A DNA stretch of 64,000 nucleotides, taken from the IMG/VR virus record IMGVR_UViG_3300013137_000011, positions 1-64,000 of that record; one strand, given 5' to 3'. A program made the translations under genes and the position numbers. Positions 37,604 to 47,560 of this stretch are shown here, one piece after another (position 1 is the stretch's first letter; each line of letters opens with the position of its first letter). The notes beneath the pieces are model-generated. The model searched no databases and had not been told where the DNA came from. It saw nothing but the letters and a program-made list of their open reading frames with translations. This stretch comes from a virus.

Positions 37604-38950
37604 TTACGAGTGGGTTGCCCAACCAATACCAAGTGCCGTGGATCCGCTAACGATCAAGAACTGGCCCTCAGATCCAGGATCGAGGATACCAGGAACTCCA
37701 GAGGCAGAGAATCCAATAATACAGCCCTTTGCGGTTCCAATAGACTTTGCGATAAGAGTAGTAAGATCCTGATCTCCGGTGTTAACGCCAGAGGTAGAAA
37801 CCAATCCATTGAGAGCAGTATCAATCTGTGCATGAGTGTTGGTGCCAATATCAGTAAGTGAGGTATGAGATTTGGTAGTGATATCTGCAATATCACTAGT
37901 TCCCTTGTCTACATCTGCCCAAATAGGGCGAGTCTTACCGAAAGTTCCAGCAACAGCATCATAGGAACTGAAGAACTGATTGCTAGTACTAGAAGTGCTT
38001 ATCGGAGTAACCTGATCTCCAGTATTAGTACCAGAAGTCGATACCAATCTCGTAAGAGCAGTATCAATCTGTGCGTGAGTATTAGTACCAATATCAGTAA
38101 TTCCAGTATGCGAAGGTTGCGCTTTACCAAAAGTACCAGCAACAGCATCGTAGGAACTAAAAAATTGATTGGAAGTAGATGACGTACTTACAGGAGTTAC
38201 CTGATCACCAGTATTGGTACCTGAAGTAGAAATTAATCTAGTCAAAGCAGTATCAATCTGTGCATGGGTATTAGTACCGATATCAGTTAATGCTGTGTGT
38301 GATTTGGTAGTAATATCTGCGATACTACTAGTTGCCTTATCAACATTAGCCCAAGTTGGTCTAGCTTTGGTAAATGCACCAGTAACTGCATTATACTCAG
38401 TAAAGAACTGATTAGAAGTTGCAGAAGTACTTACAGGAACAACCTGATCTCCAGTATTAGTACCAGAAGTATTACTAACGACGGTTCTTTGTGCATCTGT
38501 AATATATCTTCTATTAGTAGAATCAGGAATATCTGCAGTAGTGACATCCTCATCTAACTCATGAGTAATAAGAATGGTTCCAGAATCATTCTTAACTCCA
38601 TCTAGATCCCAAGTATAATTAGGACGAAGAGTTACGTCATAAAGAACTCTCGTTCCACCAGCATCAACGATCTTAACATAGAATCTAACATTAGCAGTAT
38701 CACGATTTTCGATAAGAATGTTTTTAACTACAATCGTAATTTTTGCATTAGTAGGGGCAGGTACAATAGTAACAGGAGTAGCTCCTGCCAACTGATACGT
38801 TTTGCTCTTCTCCTCTCTAAGCGCAGTAGACTCAACCTTACCAGATTTTTCTTCATACACAACAGTACAATCTGGCTGAGTAGTAGCTGGAGCCCCAGAC
38901 ATCACTACCTGGATATATTCAGTAGTCTTTTCAAGTGCAATTTCTCTCAT
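37604..38950 (-). CDS. Tail fibre protein with internal repeats, 448 aa
   Basis: Start follows AAAGGAGG. The first 160 residues look like a structural adhesin-type start; the remainder has three repeats of about 75 residues, each with TSGTNTGDQV, STSSTSNQFFSSYDAVAGTF and DIGTNTHAQIDTALTRL. Repeats of this kind (TGTNTGDQ) are frequent in trimeric phage fibres. The C-terminus (SGSTALGIGWATHS) is a typical receptor-side end. Codon use is GC-richer, fitting an abundant virion protein. Repeat number may vary by recombination. Confidence 0.8.
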   Translation of the reverse strand: MREIALEKTTEYIQVVMSGAPATTQPDCTVVYEEKSGKVESTALREEKSKTYQLAGATPVTIVPAPTNAKITIVVKNILIENRDTANVRFYVKIVDAGGTRVLYDVTLRPNYTWDLDGVKNDSGTILITHELDEDVTTADIPDSTNRRYITDAQRTVVSNTSGTNTGDQVVPVSTSATSNQFFTEYNAVTGAFTKARPTWANVDKATSSIADITTKSHTALTDIGTNTHAQIDTALTRLISTSGTNTGDQVTPVSTSSTSNQFFSSYDAVAGTFGKAQPSHTGITDIGTNTHAQIDTALTRLVSTSGTNTGDQVTPISTSSTSNQFFSSYDAVAGTFGKTRPIWADVDKGTSDIADITTKSHTSLTDIGTNTHAQIDTALNGLVSTSGVNTGDQDLTTLIAKSIGTAKGCIIGFSASGVPGILDPGSEGQFLIVSGSTALGIGWATHS

Positions 38951-38962
38951 TTCAATCCTCCT

Positions 38963-39058
38963 TTATCGTACTTCGAGTTGTTTCATAAATGGCTTCGCCG
39001 GACAATTAAGTTTAGTAGAAGCCTTTTTCTTTTTACTAGAAGATTTTTTTCCTGCCAT
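38963..39058 (-). CDS. Tiny basic protein, 31 aa
   Basis: Minus-strand ATG at 39058 follows AAAGGAGGTGAG, a near-perfect site. Product MAGKKSSSKKKKASTKLN then CPAKPFMKQLEVR; Lys/Ser-rich, likely unstructured. It lies between the fibre gene and a methyltransferase. Similar small Lys-rich proteins are common near phage structural genes. Function unknown. Confidence 0.5.
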   Translation of the reverse strand: MAGKKSSSKKKKASTKLNCPAKPFMKQLEVR

Positions 39059-39116
39059 TCATCTCACCTCCTTTGCTATTTATTAACCCTGCCACTATAT
39101 TATTTACAACCTAAAA

Positions 39117-39896
39117 CTATCTTCTCTCATCTATTAAATCAGAACTAGGATCTGGTTTAACTGATTTTATAACATAACAAAATGCATACTTAGGACCAAC
39201 TAATCCTCCTAATGTCCTGAGAAGATTTATAACTTCCTCATCATTATCAGTAAGATGTCTAGCACCATCTAATCCAGGAACACCCCAATAAGGCATAAGA
39301 TGAATTCCTTTAGCCGAATCTATATAAAAACCTGTATTAAATAACATCTCTTTAGTCTCATCATAGGTTAATTCTTTGGTATGATCTTGGCAACATTTAA
39401 AATCTCTATATCCAAGAGCCCTATTCATAATAAGATGAAGACTATTTCTATTTGGAGAAGTCAAAAGAAATATCCCATTAGGTTTAAGAACTCTAAATGC
39501 TTCAGATATCATTTTTTCTGGATTCCCAACATGTTCTAATACTTCTTTAGCAACAACTATATCAAATGTATTATCTAGAAAAATTAGATTACAAGCATCC
39601 ATTTGCATAAACTCTGCTTCAGGATATTTTTTTTCAAACTTATTCCTAGCAATTGACATAGCAACTTCAGAAATATCAGTACAAACAATACTTTTACATC
39701 CTTTATATGAATGAAGAGATCCACATCCATCACCAGATCCAAGATCAAGTATGTGTTTTCCTTCAAATGGAACGCACATTTTTCTTGCTGTAGAATCAAT
39801 ATCTATTCCACGAACTCTATCCCATAAAAATTCTTGATTGTATGGTTTACCATTAGAGTATAAATCATTCATCATATCCCTACTATTACGTTCCAT
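39117..39896 (-). CDS. SAM-dependent methyltransferase (class I)
   Basis: 259 residues from ATG 39896, which overlaps the previous stop (TAATG) and has GAGGAGG at good spacing; ATG 39905 is too near the site. HILDLGSGDG (about 48-57) is AdoMet motif I, CTDISEVAM follows, then FDIVVAKEVLEHVGNP and VLKPNGIFLLTSPN, the Methyltransf_11 layout. It is the C-terminal partner of glycosyltransferases in this cluster, so a sugar or lipid methylation is likely. Confidence 0.82.
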   Translation of the reverse strand: MERNSRDMMNDLYSNGKPYNQEFLWDRVRGIDIDSTARKMCVPFEGKHILDLGSGDGCGSLHSYKGCKSIVCTDISEVAMSIARNKFEKKYPEAEFMQMDACNLIFLDNTFDIVVAKEVLEHVGNPEKMISEAFRVLKPNGIFLLTSPNRNSLHLIMNRALGYRDFKCCQDHTKELTYDETKEMLFNTGFYIDSAKGIHLMPYWGVPGLDGARHLTDNDEEVINLLRTLGGLVGPKYAFCYVIKSVKPDPSSDLIDERR

Positions 39897-40597
39897 TATA
39901 ACCATCCCTCCTCTGTAATAAGATAATTTTTCATAGCATCATTATTAAACGGAATAACAAATTTCTCTTGCCCTGGTGTACCTCCCCACTTTTTAATATA
40001 ATATCTTTGAAATATATCTGCAAAGATATTCATATTAAGAGTATTTCTCATTGGATCGGATGCAATAGTTTGGCTTCCTTCATGGTGAATTGGAAGTTTT
40101 TCTGTATATATTGCATGATATCCAGCAAGTTTGGCTCTATATATCTGATCGTTATCAGAGAAGTAGTTTGGGAGGTTTGGATCTACAAGTCCAATCTTTT
40201 TTATAGCACTAATACGCCATGCTATTACATACCATCTATCTGAATAGATCCACCAATTAGGATCCTCAAATGCTTTTTCTACACGTTCCATAAATTTCTT
40301 TAAAACATCGTCGCCAAGAAAGAATATATCAGAGTGTGTCCAAAACATAACATCATCTTCATTGTCAATACACTCTTTATAATACAGATTAAAGTTATCT
40401 GTAGATGATATATGCACTTTTGGTCTAATAATCTTTGGATTGAATCCAAATATTTTTTCTGGTTCTTTAAGATCAAAATTATCAGACACATCTGTTATAA
40501 CCAGTTTGTCATAAACCTCATGAACATTATAACTCTTAACTGCTTTTATAAGTAAATCTAATCTACTTTTGTGCATTATTTTGAATGACCATTTCAT
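39896..40597 (-). CDS. Glycosyltransferase (GT-A fold)
   Basis: 233 residues. FWTHSDIFFLGDDV (about 84-97) has the D-x-D-like acidic pair at the sugar-nucleotide site, and SDNDQIYRAKLAGYHAIY near 145-162 with LPIHHEGS following is a typical GT2-type acceptor side. The N-terminus HKSRLDLLIKAVKSYN is the first nucleotide-binding helix. Likely transfers a sugar to a fibre, capsid or host surface component. Lies directly before the methyltransferase. Confidence 0.7.
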   Translation of the reverse strand: MKWSFKIMHKSRLDLLIKAVKSYNVHEVYDKLVITDVSDNFDLKEPEKIFGFNPKIIRPKVHISSTDNFNLYYKECIDNEDDVMFWTHSDIFFLGDDVLKKFMERVEKAFEDPNWWIYSDRWYVIAWRISAIKKIGLVDPNLPNYFSDNDQIYRAKLAGYHAIYTEKLPIHHEGSQTIASDPMRNTLNMNIFADIFQRYYIKKWGGTPGQEKFVIPFNNDAMKNYLITEEGWL

Positions 40598-40603
40598 AAT
40601 TAA

Positions 40604-41482
40604 TTACCTCCAAGACCTATTAGTAAACATTGATGGAAGATTTCCATAAAAAGTAGCAGTACCACTATCAACACTATGAACTGCATTTGTATAATGATAT
40701 CCAATTGTAGGAAGCCAAAATAGTTGTGATGTTAGTGCTATAACATAACTATTTCCACAATCCTCCTGGGTTCCATCTGGCCCATCTGCCCTATCAACTC
40801 CGATACTCCATCTAGTTGGACCAGGATTACCCCCTGTTGTTTGAACAAAAGCAGTACAATCATGTGTATTTTCAGTAATTCCTACTACAAACTCATGTTT
40901 CCAATTAGCATTACCACCATTTGCTGCTGCTGGAGTCGAAGAATTATATGTCCATGATGCAGTAGTATCTTGTTGAGATGATATAACTAATATTTTATTA
41001 TAGTAATTATGCACAAATCTTTTCGCATTAGTGTTTTGAAATTTACTTGCAGCATCAACATGAACAGTACCAATATATCTTCTGGTTGTTGCTCCAGATT
41101 TAGATAGTACTCCATCCTGATAAACTAATGCTGTTGCTCTTGTAGCAGTACTAGCCCATGCAAGTTTTTCTAACGTAGGAGTTCCATTATCATCATAACA
41201 AAATATATCATGAGGTGTATTAGCAGTAAATCCAGAATTAGATATTGACAGTTCGGTAAAATGCCTAAGATGCCAAAAAGTTCCATCATATAAAGATATA
41301 AAATCTCCTATATATGGTGTAAAATATAGAGAAGTTTTGTCTGATTCATCGGCAGATGTAACAACAGGAGAACCACTAGTTAGTGTCAATCTTCCATTAA
41401 CAGTACTATTAGTGACAATAGAAAGGACTTCTTCTTCAGTAGCCATCTCTGGATTAAGAGATTGTTTTCCAGGTTTTCCCAT
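40604..41482 (-). CDS. Tail fibre/receptor-binding-like protein, 292 aa
   Basis: Beta-rich: GRLTLTSGSPVVTSAD, SLYFTPYIGDFISLYDGT, HDIFCYDDNGTPTLEKLAW, RATALVYQDGVLSKSGATTR and RYIGTVHVD. The chain of phrases TLYxTPYxGxxIxLYDG-W and TRRYxGTxxxD is common to phage and prophage fibre or adsorption proteins. The C-terminal half is also beta and ends SMFTNRSWR. Embedded between glycosyltransferase genes. Confidence 0.75.
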   Translation of the reverse strand: MGKPGKQSLNPEMATEEEVLSIVTNSTVNGRLTLTSGSPVVTSADESDKTSLYFTPYIGDFISLYDGTFWHLRHFTELSISNSGFTANTPHDIFCYDDNGTPTLEKLAWASTATRATALVYQDGVLSKSGATTRRYIGTVHVDAASKFQNTNAKRFVHNYYNKILVISSQQDTTASWTYNSSTPAAANGGNANWKHEFVVGITENTHDCTAFVQTTGGNPGPTRWSIGVDRADGPDGTQEDCGNSYVIALTSQLFWLPTIGYHYTNAVHSVDSGTATFYGNLPSMFTNRSWR

Positions 41483-43500
41483 TACTTTTTCCTCCTTATA
41501 TCAATCCAAAGTTGATCTCCAGAGTGATGTTTGATTACTGGTTTACAATAAATAATTTCATATCCAAATACATTTGCAAGATGCTCTAAACTACTTTTGT
41601 TATAAACAATGGTATGTTCACCAACAAAAGAAGCATTTAGGTATATCCAATTATTATTTCTTTCATTCCATTTATCTGTATCTGGAGTTATAATTGAAAT
41701 TACTCCATTTTCTGTTAACAACTCTTCAAGTTTCTCGAATAGTTTTATAGGATCATGTATATGTTCAATAACATGATTCATTAATATTAAATCATACTTA
41801 TATTTATTGTCAAAGTTTTCTACTGTTTTATCATATACATTTATTTCTAATTTATCATAAGTTAGTTTATAGTTGTCTCCGGTTTCTAATCCATCTGATA
41901 TCCATCCTAACTTTTCCATTTTATCTACTATAGTTCCTGCTCCACAACCAACATCAAGAAACCTTCCTATATTTCCATAATGTTTATTAAATCTATTGTT
42001 TAACTCAACAGCCAACTCAGATTCACGTTTTCTATAATCTTTTGTAAGATAACATCCAGTATACGATTTATCGTCATAGTATTTAGAACCATCTACAATA
42101 ATATCTGTATATATTGCTTCACAGTTCTTACATCTCAAGAATTTAATGTAACTTCTCCTCATTACAAATTCACATTCAGTATCTCCACATACAGGACAAT
42201 ACTCACGATATCCAGTATATGTTTCATCTTCTATATCTTTTAACTCAACAAATGGAGTTGAATCCATTGGAACTAAATCAATAGTTTTCTGTATTTCTTT
42301 CATTATTTCATCAATTTTAAATTGTTTCATACAATGTGGATAATTTGGGATCCCTCCTGTATCTAAACATGAGTGTCCGTGCAACATGCATGGACCACAT
42401 TTATCAGTTTTTTGAATCCATCTTCCATATTTGTAATATCTCATTCTAAGATCACCATCAAAAGGACCATATAAACCTAAACAAGGTTTATCAAATGCTC
42501 CTGCAATATGAACACAACAACTATCTAGACCAACAACAAATTCACAATTCTTAATAAATAAAATAATTTCTCTAAGAATAAGTTGATCTGGAAATATGAT
42601 CTTCTTATCAATATCATCAAACACCTTACTATCAAATCCAATCTTATTTCCACATTCCTCGCATCTTACTATGGTGTAGTGTATTCTTGGTCCTACATTT
42701 AAATCAACAATCTTTCCACAAGAACTACACTTTTTTTCTTGATAATATTTATATATAGACTTATCTCCAATCATTATAACATAATATCCATACTTTTCAA
42801 CAATTTCTCTAGCCAATTGAATCATCTTCGGTATTTCAAGATTTCTTAACATAGATGACGTTTCATACTGAAGTACAACAAACTTTTCTTTATTCATATC
42901 TATTTTATATATCTTTTTAAGATTCTTCTTAAATACTTTCATCTCTTTATCTGTAACATATAATGTTGGATTTTTCTCTTCGTCACTCATTTCATTAATT
43001 GGTGCGCCGACACAATCTAAGAATATATCATAAACATTATAAAGTTGTGCAAATGGATTTAATGTTATTTCTCCGTCAAAACAGAATACCATATCATATT
43101 CATCGGTAGAAATGTTATGGTAAACTTGTTTTGTTTCTTCTATATTTAACAGAGTTAAATCTGTATTATTCATGAACACATCTGCTCCACGAGCAGAAGA
43201 AGATACTGTAATCATGCAATTTGGATATTGTTTATGAAACCATTTGATCGCAGGCGTCATAAAAAGAACATCACCAACACCACCATGATGTATAAATAAC
43301 GCAGTTTTTGGATCTTGATGTACCGATCTTTTAGTGCCAATTGGAGTTATATCTTTAAATCCAAGATGTCTAATAAAATAATTCTTCCAATATTGTTGTT
43401 CTACAAATACAATACCATTAGAAAATCTATGTTCATATGCTTTTCCTGTTGCGTTTGAAGGAAATTTTTTACTTTTATTAGAATCAAGAATCCATGTCAT
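41482..43500 (-). CDS. Glycosyltransferase (GT9-like) fused to a methyltransferase, 672 aa
   Basis: Residues about 65-385 look like a GT9 heptosyltransferase: HHGGVGDVLFMTPAIKWF near 70-87, VGLDSCCVHIAGAFDKPCLG near 320-340 and GPFDGDLRMRY follow. Two zinc-type clusters CSSCG...CEECG (near 247-275) interrupt it. About 435-470 has EYCPVCGD and LRCKNCEAIY, then a class I methyltransferase with FLDVGCGAGTIVDKM near 510 and LMNHVIEHIHDP. The two-domain fusion would glycosylate and methylate the same target. Stop overlaps the next start. Confidence 0.8.
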   Translation of the reverse strand: MTWILDSNKSKKFPSNATGKAYEHRFSNGIVFVEQQYWKNYFIRHLGFKDITPIGTKRSVHQDPKTALFIHHGGVGDVLFMTPAIKWFHKQYPNCMITVSSSARGADVFMNNTDLTLLNIEETKQVYHNISTDEYDMVFCFDGEITLNPFAQLYNVYDIFLDCVGAPINEMSDEEKNPTLYVTDKEMKVFKKNLKKIYKIDMNKEKFVVLQYETSSMLRNLEIPKMIQLAREIVEKYGYYVIMIGDKSIYKYYQEKKCSSCGKIVDLNVGPRIHYTIVRCEECGNKIGFDSKVFDDIDKKIIFPDQLILREIILFIKNCEFVVGLDSCCVHIAGAFDKPCLGLYGPFDGDLRMRYYKYGRWIQKTDKCGPCMLHGHSCLDTGGIPNYPHCMKQFKIDEIMKEIQKTIDLVPMDSTPFVELKDIEDETYTGYREYCPVCGDTECEFVMRRSYIKFLRCKNCEAIYTDIIVDGSKYYDDKSYTGCYLTKDYRKRESELAVELNNRFNKHYGNIGRFLDVGCGAGTIVDKMEKLGWISDGLETGDNYKLTYDKLEINVYDKTVENFDNKYKYDLILMNHVIEHIHDPIKLFEKLEELLTENGVISIITPDTDKWNERNNNWIYLNASFVGEHTIVYNKSSLEHLANVFGYEIIYCKPVIKHHSGDQLWIDIRRKK

Positions 43501-43569
43501 TTTTATTATTCTCCTTTTATTTTATTATGAGGGGATTTGAGGTTATCTCCTCCCCTCCAACTTTCAAAA

Positions 43570-43995
43570 CTATTGGATAGTAAGAGTAAATACAGAACTA
43601 GTGCTAGGTGGGGCGGCCCCAAGAGTAAATACAACCGCATCGGTAGATGCAAAGTAAACCTGATTCATATCGGTTGCATCAGTAGCATCAGTAACATTAT
43701 CGTTACAAAAAATACCATCAACCATAGGATGAACGCCAAACGCAGTAGGAGTCAGCGTTCCAGTTGCAGTAAATACCTTATTAGTTCCATTACATAATCC
43801 ACCTGCCATACCCATCACGGATGGCTTACCAGATACTCCCGCTGCAAGATGCGAAGCCTGAATAACTCCTGCGCTGATATGACTACCAACAACGGCGTCA
43901 GCAGAGATATGGCTACCAACTACGGCGTTATCGGCAATCAGAGTACCACCAACAGAACCCGCAAGACCTCTTGCTCCTAAATCAATTCTTCCCAT
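43570..43995 (-). CDS. Small virion/fibre protein with repeats, 141 aa
   Basis: Repeats AVVGSHISADAVVGSHISAG and VIQASHLAAG near residues 20-50 form a short parallel coil as in the neck of fibres; the rest (FTATGTLTPTAFGVHPMVDG) is a beta domain. GC-rich, highly-expressed codon style, like the fibre at 37604 and tail tube. Start follows AAAGGAGG. Confidence 0.7.
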   Translation of the reverse strand: MGRIDLGARGLAGSVGGTLIADNAVVGSHISADAVVGSHISAGVIQASHLAAGVSGKPSVMGMAGGLCNGTNKVFTATGTLTPTAFGVHPMVDGIFCNDNVTDATDATDMNQVYFASTDAVVFTLGAAPPSTSSVFTLTIQ

Positions 43996-44016
43996 TTTGG
44001 TTTCCTCCTTTCTTAG

Positions 44017-45150
44017 TTATTTCCACCATCTTAATACTATCTTATCTCCTTCAGAGATAGAACCTAGACCGCCTATATCAAATGTAATCGATCTATCATT
44101 TGTTTCGGTATATTCATCACCAAGCCAACAAAATGAACTTTGCCATTCAACTTGCATTGAATCATCCCCAACAGTATATACGCTACTAGTGCTTACTATT
44201 CCAGATGCTGCCTGTGCAGCAGATATGATTACTCTATCACAATAATGTTGATGAGTAGCACTTGTCGATACTGTTATTATCTTTCCAGATTGTGATATAT
44301 TAGATGATCCTGCACCAATAATGGTAATATTTCCATTTATATAATCATAACCATCTGCTTTTATTCCAGTTACATCAGCAGAAGTTGAAAAATATACTGC
44401 ATCTCCTACATGAGTTATTCCTACAGAACCAAGTCCGATAAATGTAAGATCACCAGTTATTTCATCTCCATCTACATTAATTGACTGGACACCTGCAGAT
44501 GTTGAAACTTCGTTTATTTGAGTGTATAACCAATCAAGAGTGTCCTCTAATGTTGAGGTTCCTGAAGTTGATACAATATTAGGATCGTAATAATCTAATT
44601 TTCCAGTAGTTATTCCTGCGTCTGTTGCTACATGACGATTTCTAATTGTTAATCCAGAAATTGAGTCGATTGTGAGAAGGGGACCGTCTTGGGCCGTCCC
44701 TGTGTGTTTATGTCCACTAGAGGCGTCAAAGGAGCCATATATGGAGGAGAGATATGCCTTTACCGTGGCGAATGTATACTGAGGATCCGTTCCAAGGGTT
44801 GACTGAATTTGTGAAATCGCATCCTGAAGTTGGTTAATGTCATCAGCAACAATGTAATCGCCATCACAAAGAATAGTTATTCCTACAGTAGAATTAGCAC
44901 TAGATGAATTAAACACTATTTCATTGTTTTCATAATCTATATAAAACCTATCAGATAACGTAGGAGGATTACTTGACGTTGAAATATAACCTGGTATTGT
45001 AACAACTGAAGATGTAGAAACACTATGATGTAAATGTACTATAAAATCTGTTGCTGGAATAACATAAGAATCGGTAACGGCTGTTCCACCATCAATCTTA
45101 TTCACTCTATTATAGAATATATCTAATGTACCTGGAAATAATGATAACAT
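44017..45150 (-). CDS. Baseplate or fibre structural protein, 377 aa
   Basis: Beta-rich with many Ser-Thr runs (HHSVSTSSVVTIPGYISTSS) and repeated TSxxG phrases (NIVSTSGTSTLEDTL, VYFSTSADVTG, ITVSTSATH). SGHKHTGTAQDGPLLT near 145 is a His/Gly turn of the kind found in phage fibres. Bases about 44660-44780 are GC-richer than the rest. Likely peripheral tail component. Confidence 0.65.
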   Translation of the reverse strand: MLSLFPGTLDIFYNRVNKIDGGTAVTDSYVIPATDFIVHLHHSVSTSSVVTIPGYISTSSNPPTLSDRFYIDYENNEIVFNSSSANSTVGITILCDGDYIVADDINQLQDAISQIQSTLGTDPQYTFATVKAYLSSIYGSFDASSGHKHTGTAQDGPLLTIDSISGLTIRNRHVATDAGITTGKLDYYDPNIVSTSGTSTLEDTLDWLYTQINEVSTSAGVQSINVDGDEITGDLTFIGLGSVGITHVGDAVYFSTSADVTGIKADGYDYINGNITIIGAGSSNISQSGKIITVSTSATHQHYCDRVIISAAQAASGIVSTSSVYTVGDDSMQVEWQSSFCWLGDEYTETNDRSITFDIGGLGSISEGDKIVLRWWK

Positions 45151-45164
45151 TTGTTCACCTTCTT

Positions 45165-45665
45165 TTACTTATATTCACAGCCATCACCATATTTTTGAGT
45201 ATCATACTTATATCCCAAAAATGTATTAGATGCTCTACTAAAATATCCAGTTCTTTCTGCAAGATTTTCTAATCTTAAATAACACCAAAAATCTCCAGTA
45301 GTACTAGCACTAATAGGAATATCTATATCTATTGATGAATCTATAAATCCACCTTCTGAAAGTGAACCTATATTTAAAATAGATCCAGAAATCATTTGTT
45401 GGCTTCCGCCTCCAAAATCACATGAAATCCAACCTTCATCTACACATTCTTGTCCATATATATTTGAAGATCCACTTATAGTTTTTTCTCCAGTATATAT
45501 ATTAGCAGAAGATGAAATTACTGTAAAATAACTATCAACCTCTCCTAACATATATGACATACTAAAACTTACTGAAGAAGAATCACTAGTAAATAGATCC
45601 TGAAATTCTATTTCACTAAGGAAACTTTTATGATCGGTTTTAGTTAATTGTACTCCAGATTTCAT
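45165..45665 (-). CDS. Hypothetical tail protein, 166 aa
   Basis: Beta-rich with Ser/Gly loops (GEKTISGSSNIYGQECVDEG, GSILNIGSLSEGG). Possibly an immunoglobulin-like or carbohydrate-binding decoration. Two bases after the 630 aa protein in transcription order. Family not recognised. Confidence 0.6.
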   Translation of the reverse strand: MKSGVQLTKTDHKSFLSEIEFQDLFTSDSSSVSFSMSYMLGEVDSYFTVISSSANIYTGEKTISGSSNIYGQECVDEGWISCDFGGGSQQMISGSILNIGSLSEGGFIDSSIDIDIPISASTTGDFWCYLRLENLAERTGYFSRASNTFLGYKYDTQKYGDGCEYK

Positions 45666-45667
45666 CG

Positions 45668-47560
45668 TTATACTTCCTGATGATAATACGCATCTCTAGT
45701 ATACGTTGAATCCCATATTGCCTTGTTAAACCCTATACACTTCAAAGTCACCCCACGTTTATCTCCAAGAGAACTATACTGTAGGGCTCCTATAAATGAT
45801 CCGGTAGAAATATTGTATTGATTTATATAACTTATTTCAGATGTATAGTCATAGTCAAATAGATTTAATTTAGAATCTGTTATTATTGGAGTTTTGCATG
45901 AAGTTGAAATTGTAGATGAATTCCAATTATTTGTACCTATTAAATCAATAGAATACCAATCTGTTAATTTATCTGGATCGTTGTTTACTGTTGTTTGAGT
46001 TATTGATGTCCTTGATTCTTCTGGATATATTATATCATCCTCACTATGTTCAAGACCACGAAATATTACTTGATCGTCTATTCCAGAATGATATTTATCA
46101 GTTAAATCATATATTCTATGATACTTTCTCTCAGTATAATTAGTAATTTCACTAGAAGCATCCCAAGTAACGCTTATATCATAATTTTTTTCTACATAGT
46201 ATGACGTTAATGTTTTTCTATTTGTTATATTTCCAGTTGATAATTCTATTGAAACAATTCTTGATTCAGATGAACTAACATAGGCCCAACTTTCAGTTCC
46301 ATCTACTTCAGAATATGGAAATGATGCTCCCTGATAAAATTTTACAGGAATAACAGCAAGATCAAATACTATATATCTTTCTTCACATATCAATACATCA
46401 TCTATTATACATATTGGTTTGTATAGTTTTATATCTTTAATATATTTTATACTATACGATTCTTTGCTCATTATGGTTCCAGGAGGATCTGTGACAATAA
46501 CATATTTTTGAGCATCTATTGAGCATGAATTTATAGTTATATCATTCAATGTCCATATATTAGTTAAGTTTGATCCACTATAACAATTTATATTTGAACC
46601 AAATTCTAAATAATTATCAAATGTAATTATATAATTATTGTTTCCAATAAAACTAATATTCCTAGAAACTTCTAATGGATTTGTACTAAAATCATAACCA
46701 GAATATTCATCTCCAAGTATACTATTTATAACAATTTCTCCGCTTACTGTATTATATTTAGATTTAGTATTACACAAAAGACCATACGAATATTCTAACA
46801 AACTTGGATGAATTGGATAAGGTTTTGCCGGATAGAATGTTCCAATATCTGGACCCGATCCATATTCAGTAAAACCATATATAAACGGACCATCTCCAAT
46901 ATTATAAAAAGTTTCTGGATCAAAATCTATATATAAAGATAAATCTGAAGTATATGATCTTATTTTAACTCCAGTAACCTGATGATTCGCACTATACCAC
47001 CATTCATTTCCTGCATTATAACTTATAATTATCATAAAATAAGTATTATTTACAAAAGCATTTCTACTTTGAAAAGTAATATTATCGTTATCAATAACAT
47101 CTTCAATAATAGACAAATCTGTTTTGTCTATACATAATATATGATCATCGTTATTTGAATCTTTATAGTGAATATATATGTATGTAGAATTAACTCCAAT
47201 AATTTCTCCAGAAGAACAATCTATTGATAATATAGATTCTAGCATTTTTATTATTGTTTCGATATCTTTAGATATACTATATTTATATAATGTTTTAGAT
47301 GAATAGTTAAATCCAAACGCATTTGTATTATCTATTACATCTATTACTTGTCCTTCATCTAATTGTTTTAAGTCTCCAGAGGTGCTAATTCCATCTTCAT
47401 TATCTACTGATTTTGTGAAACTTGAATTACTTTCAAATGTTCTAAATAATTTAGAAATCCACTTCATAATAGTAGTTCTAATTAATGGAATAACATTAGG
47501 AGTTTTGATTAACTCTATTATATTCTTATCTCTAAACATCATTGGAATATAATTTGTCAT
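45668..47560 (-). CDS. Large tail/baseplate protein, 630 aa
   Basis: Starts MTNYIPMMFRDKNIIELIK; the rest is extended beta with many Tyr, Ser and Asn (for example TYIYIHYKDSNNDDHILCI, SYIISGNNNY-type strands). Probably a beta-propeller or side-fibre protein (repeated DLS-IxxDV/ID-like phrases). Overlaps its neighbour by one base. Assembly role inferred from place downstream of the tail hub. Confidence 0.65.
   Translation of the reverse strand: MTNYIPMMFRDKNIIELIKTPNVIPLIRTTIMKWISKLFRTFESNSSFTKSVDNEDGISTSGDLKQLDEGQVIDVIDNTNAFGFNYSSKTLYKYSISKDIETIIKMLESILSIDCSSGEIIGVNSTYIYIHYKDSNNDDHILCIDKTDLSIIEDVIDNDNITFQSRNAFVNNTYFMIIISYNAGNEWWYSANHQVTGVKIRSYTSDLSLYIDFDPETFYNIGDGPFIYGFTEYGSGPDIGTFYPAKPYPIHPSLLEYSYGLLCNTKSKYNTVSGEIVINSILGDEYSGYDFSTNPLEVSRNISFIGNNNYIITFDNYLEFGSNINCYSGSNLTNIWTLNDITINSCSIDAQKYVIVTDPPGTIMSKESYSIKYIKDIKLYKPICIIDDVLICEERYIVFDLAVIPVKFYQGASFPYSEVDGTESWAYVSSSESRIVSIELSTGNITNRKTLTSYYVEKNYDISVTWDASSEITNYTERKYHRIYDLTDKYHSGIDDQVIFRGLEHSEDDIIYPEESRTSITQTTVNNDPDKLTDWYSIDLIGTNNWNSSTISTSCKTPIITDSKLNLFDYDYTSEISYINQYNISTGSFIGALQYSSLGDKRGVTLKCIGFNKAIWDSTYTRDAYYHQEV

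Noticed and set aside
41482-43500. Two separate genes (glycosyltransferase and methyltransferase)
   Set aside because: The frame is continuous over 672 codons with no internal binding site at the domain border.
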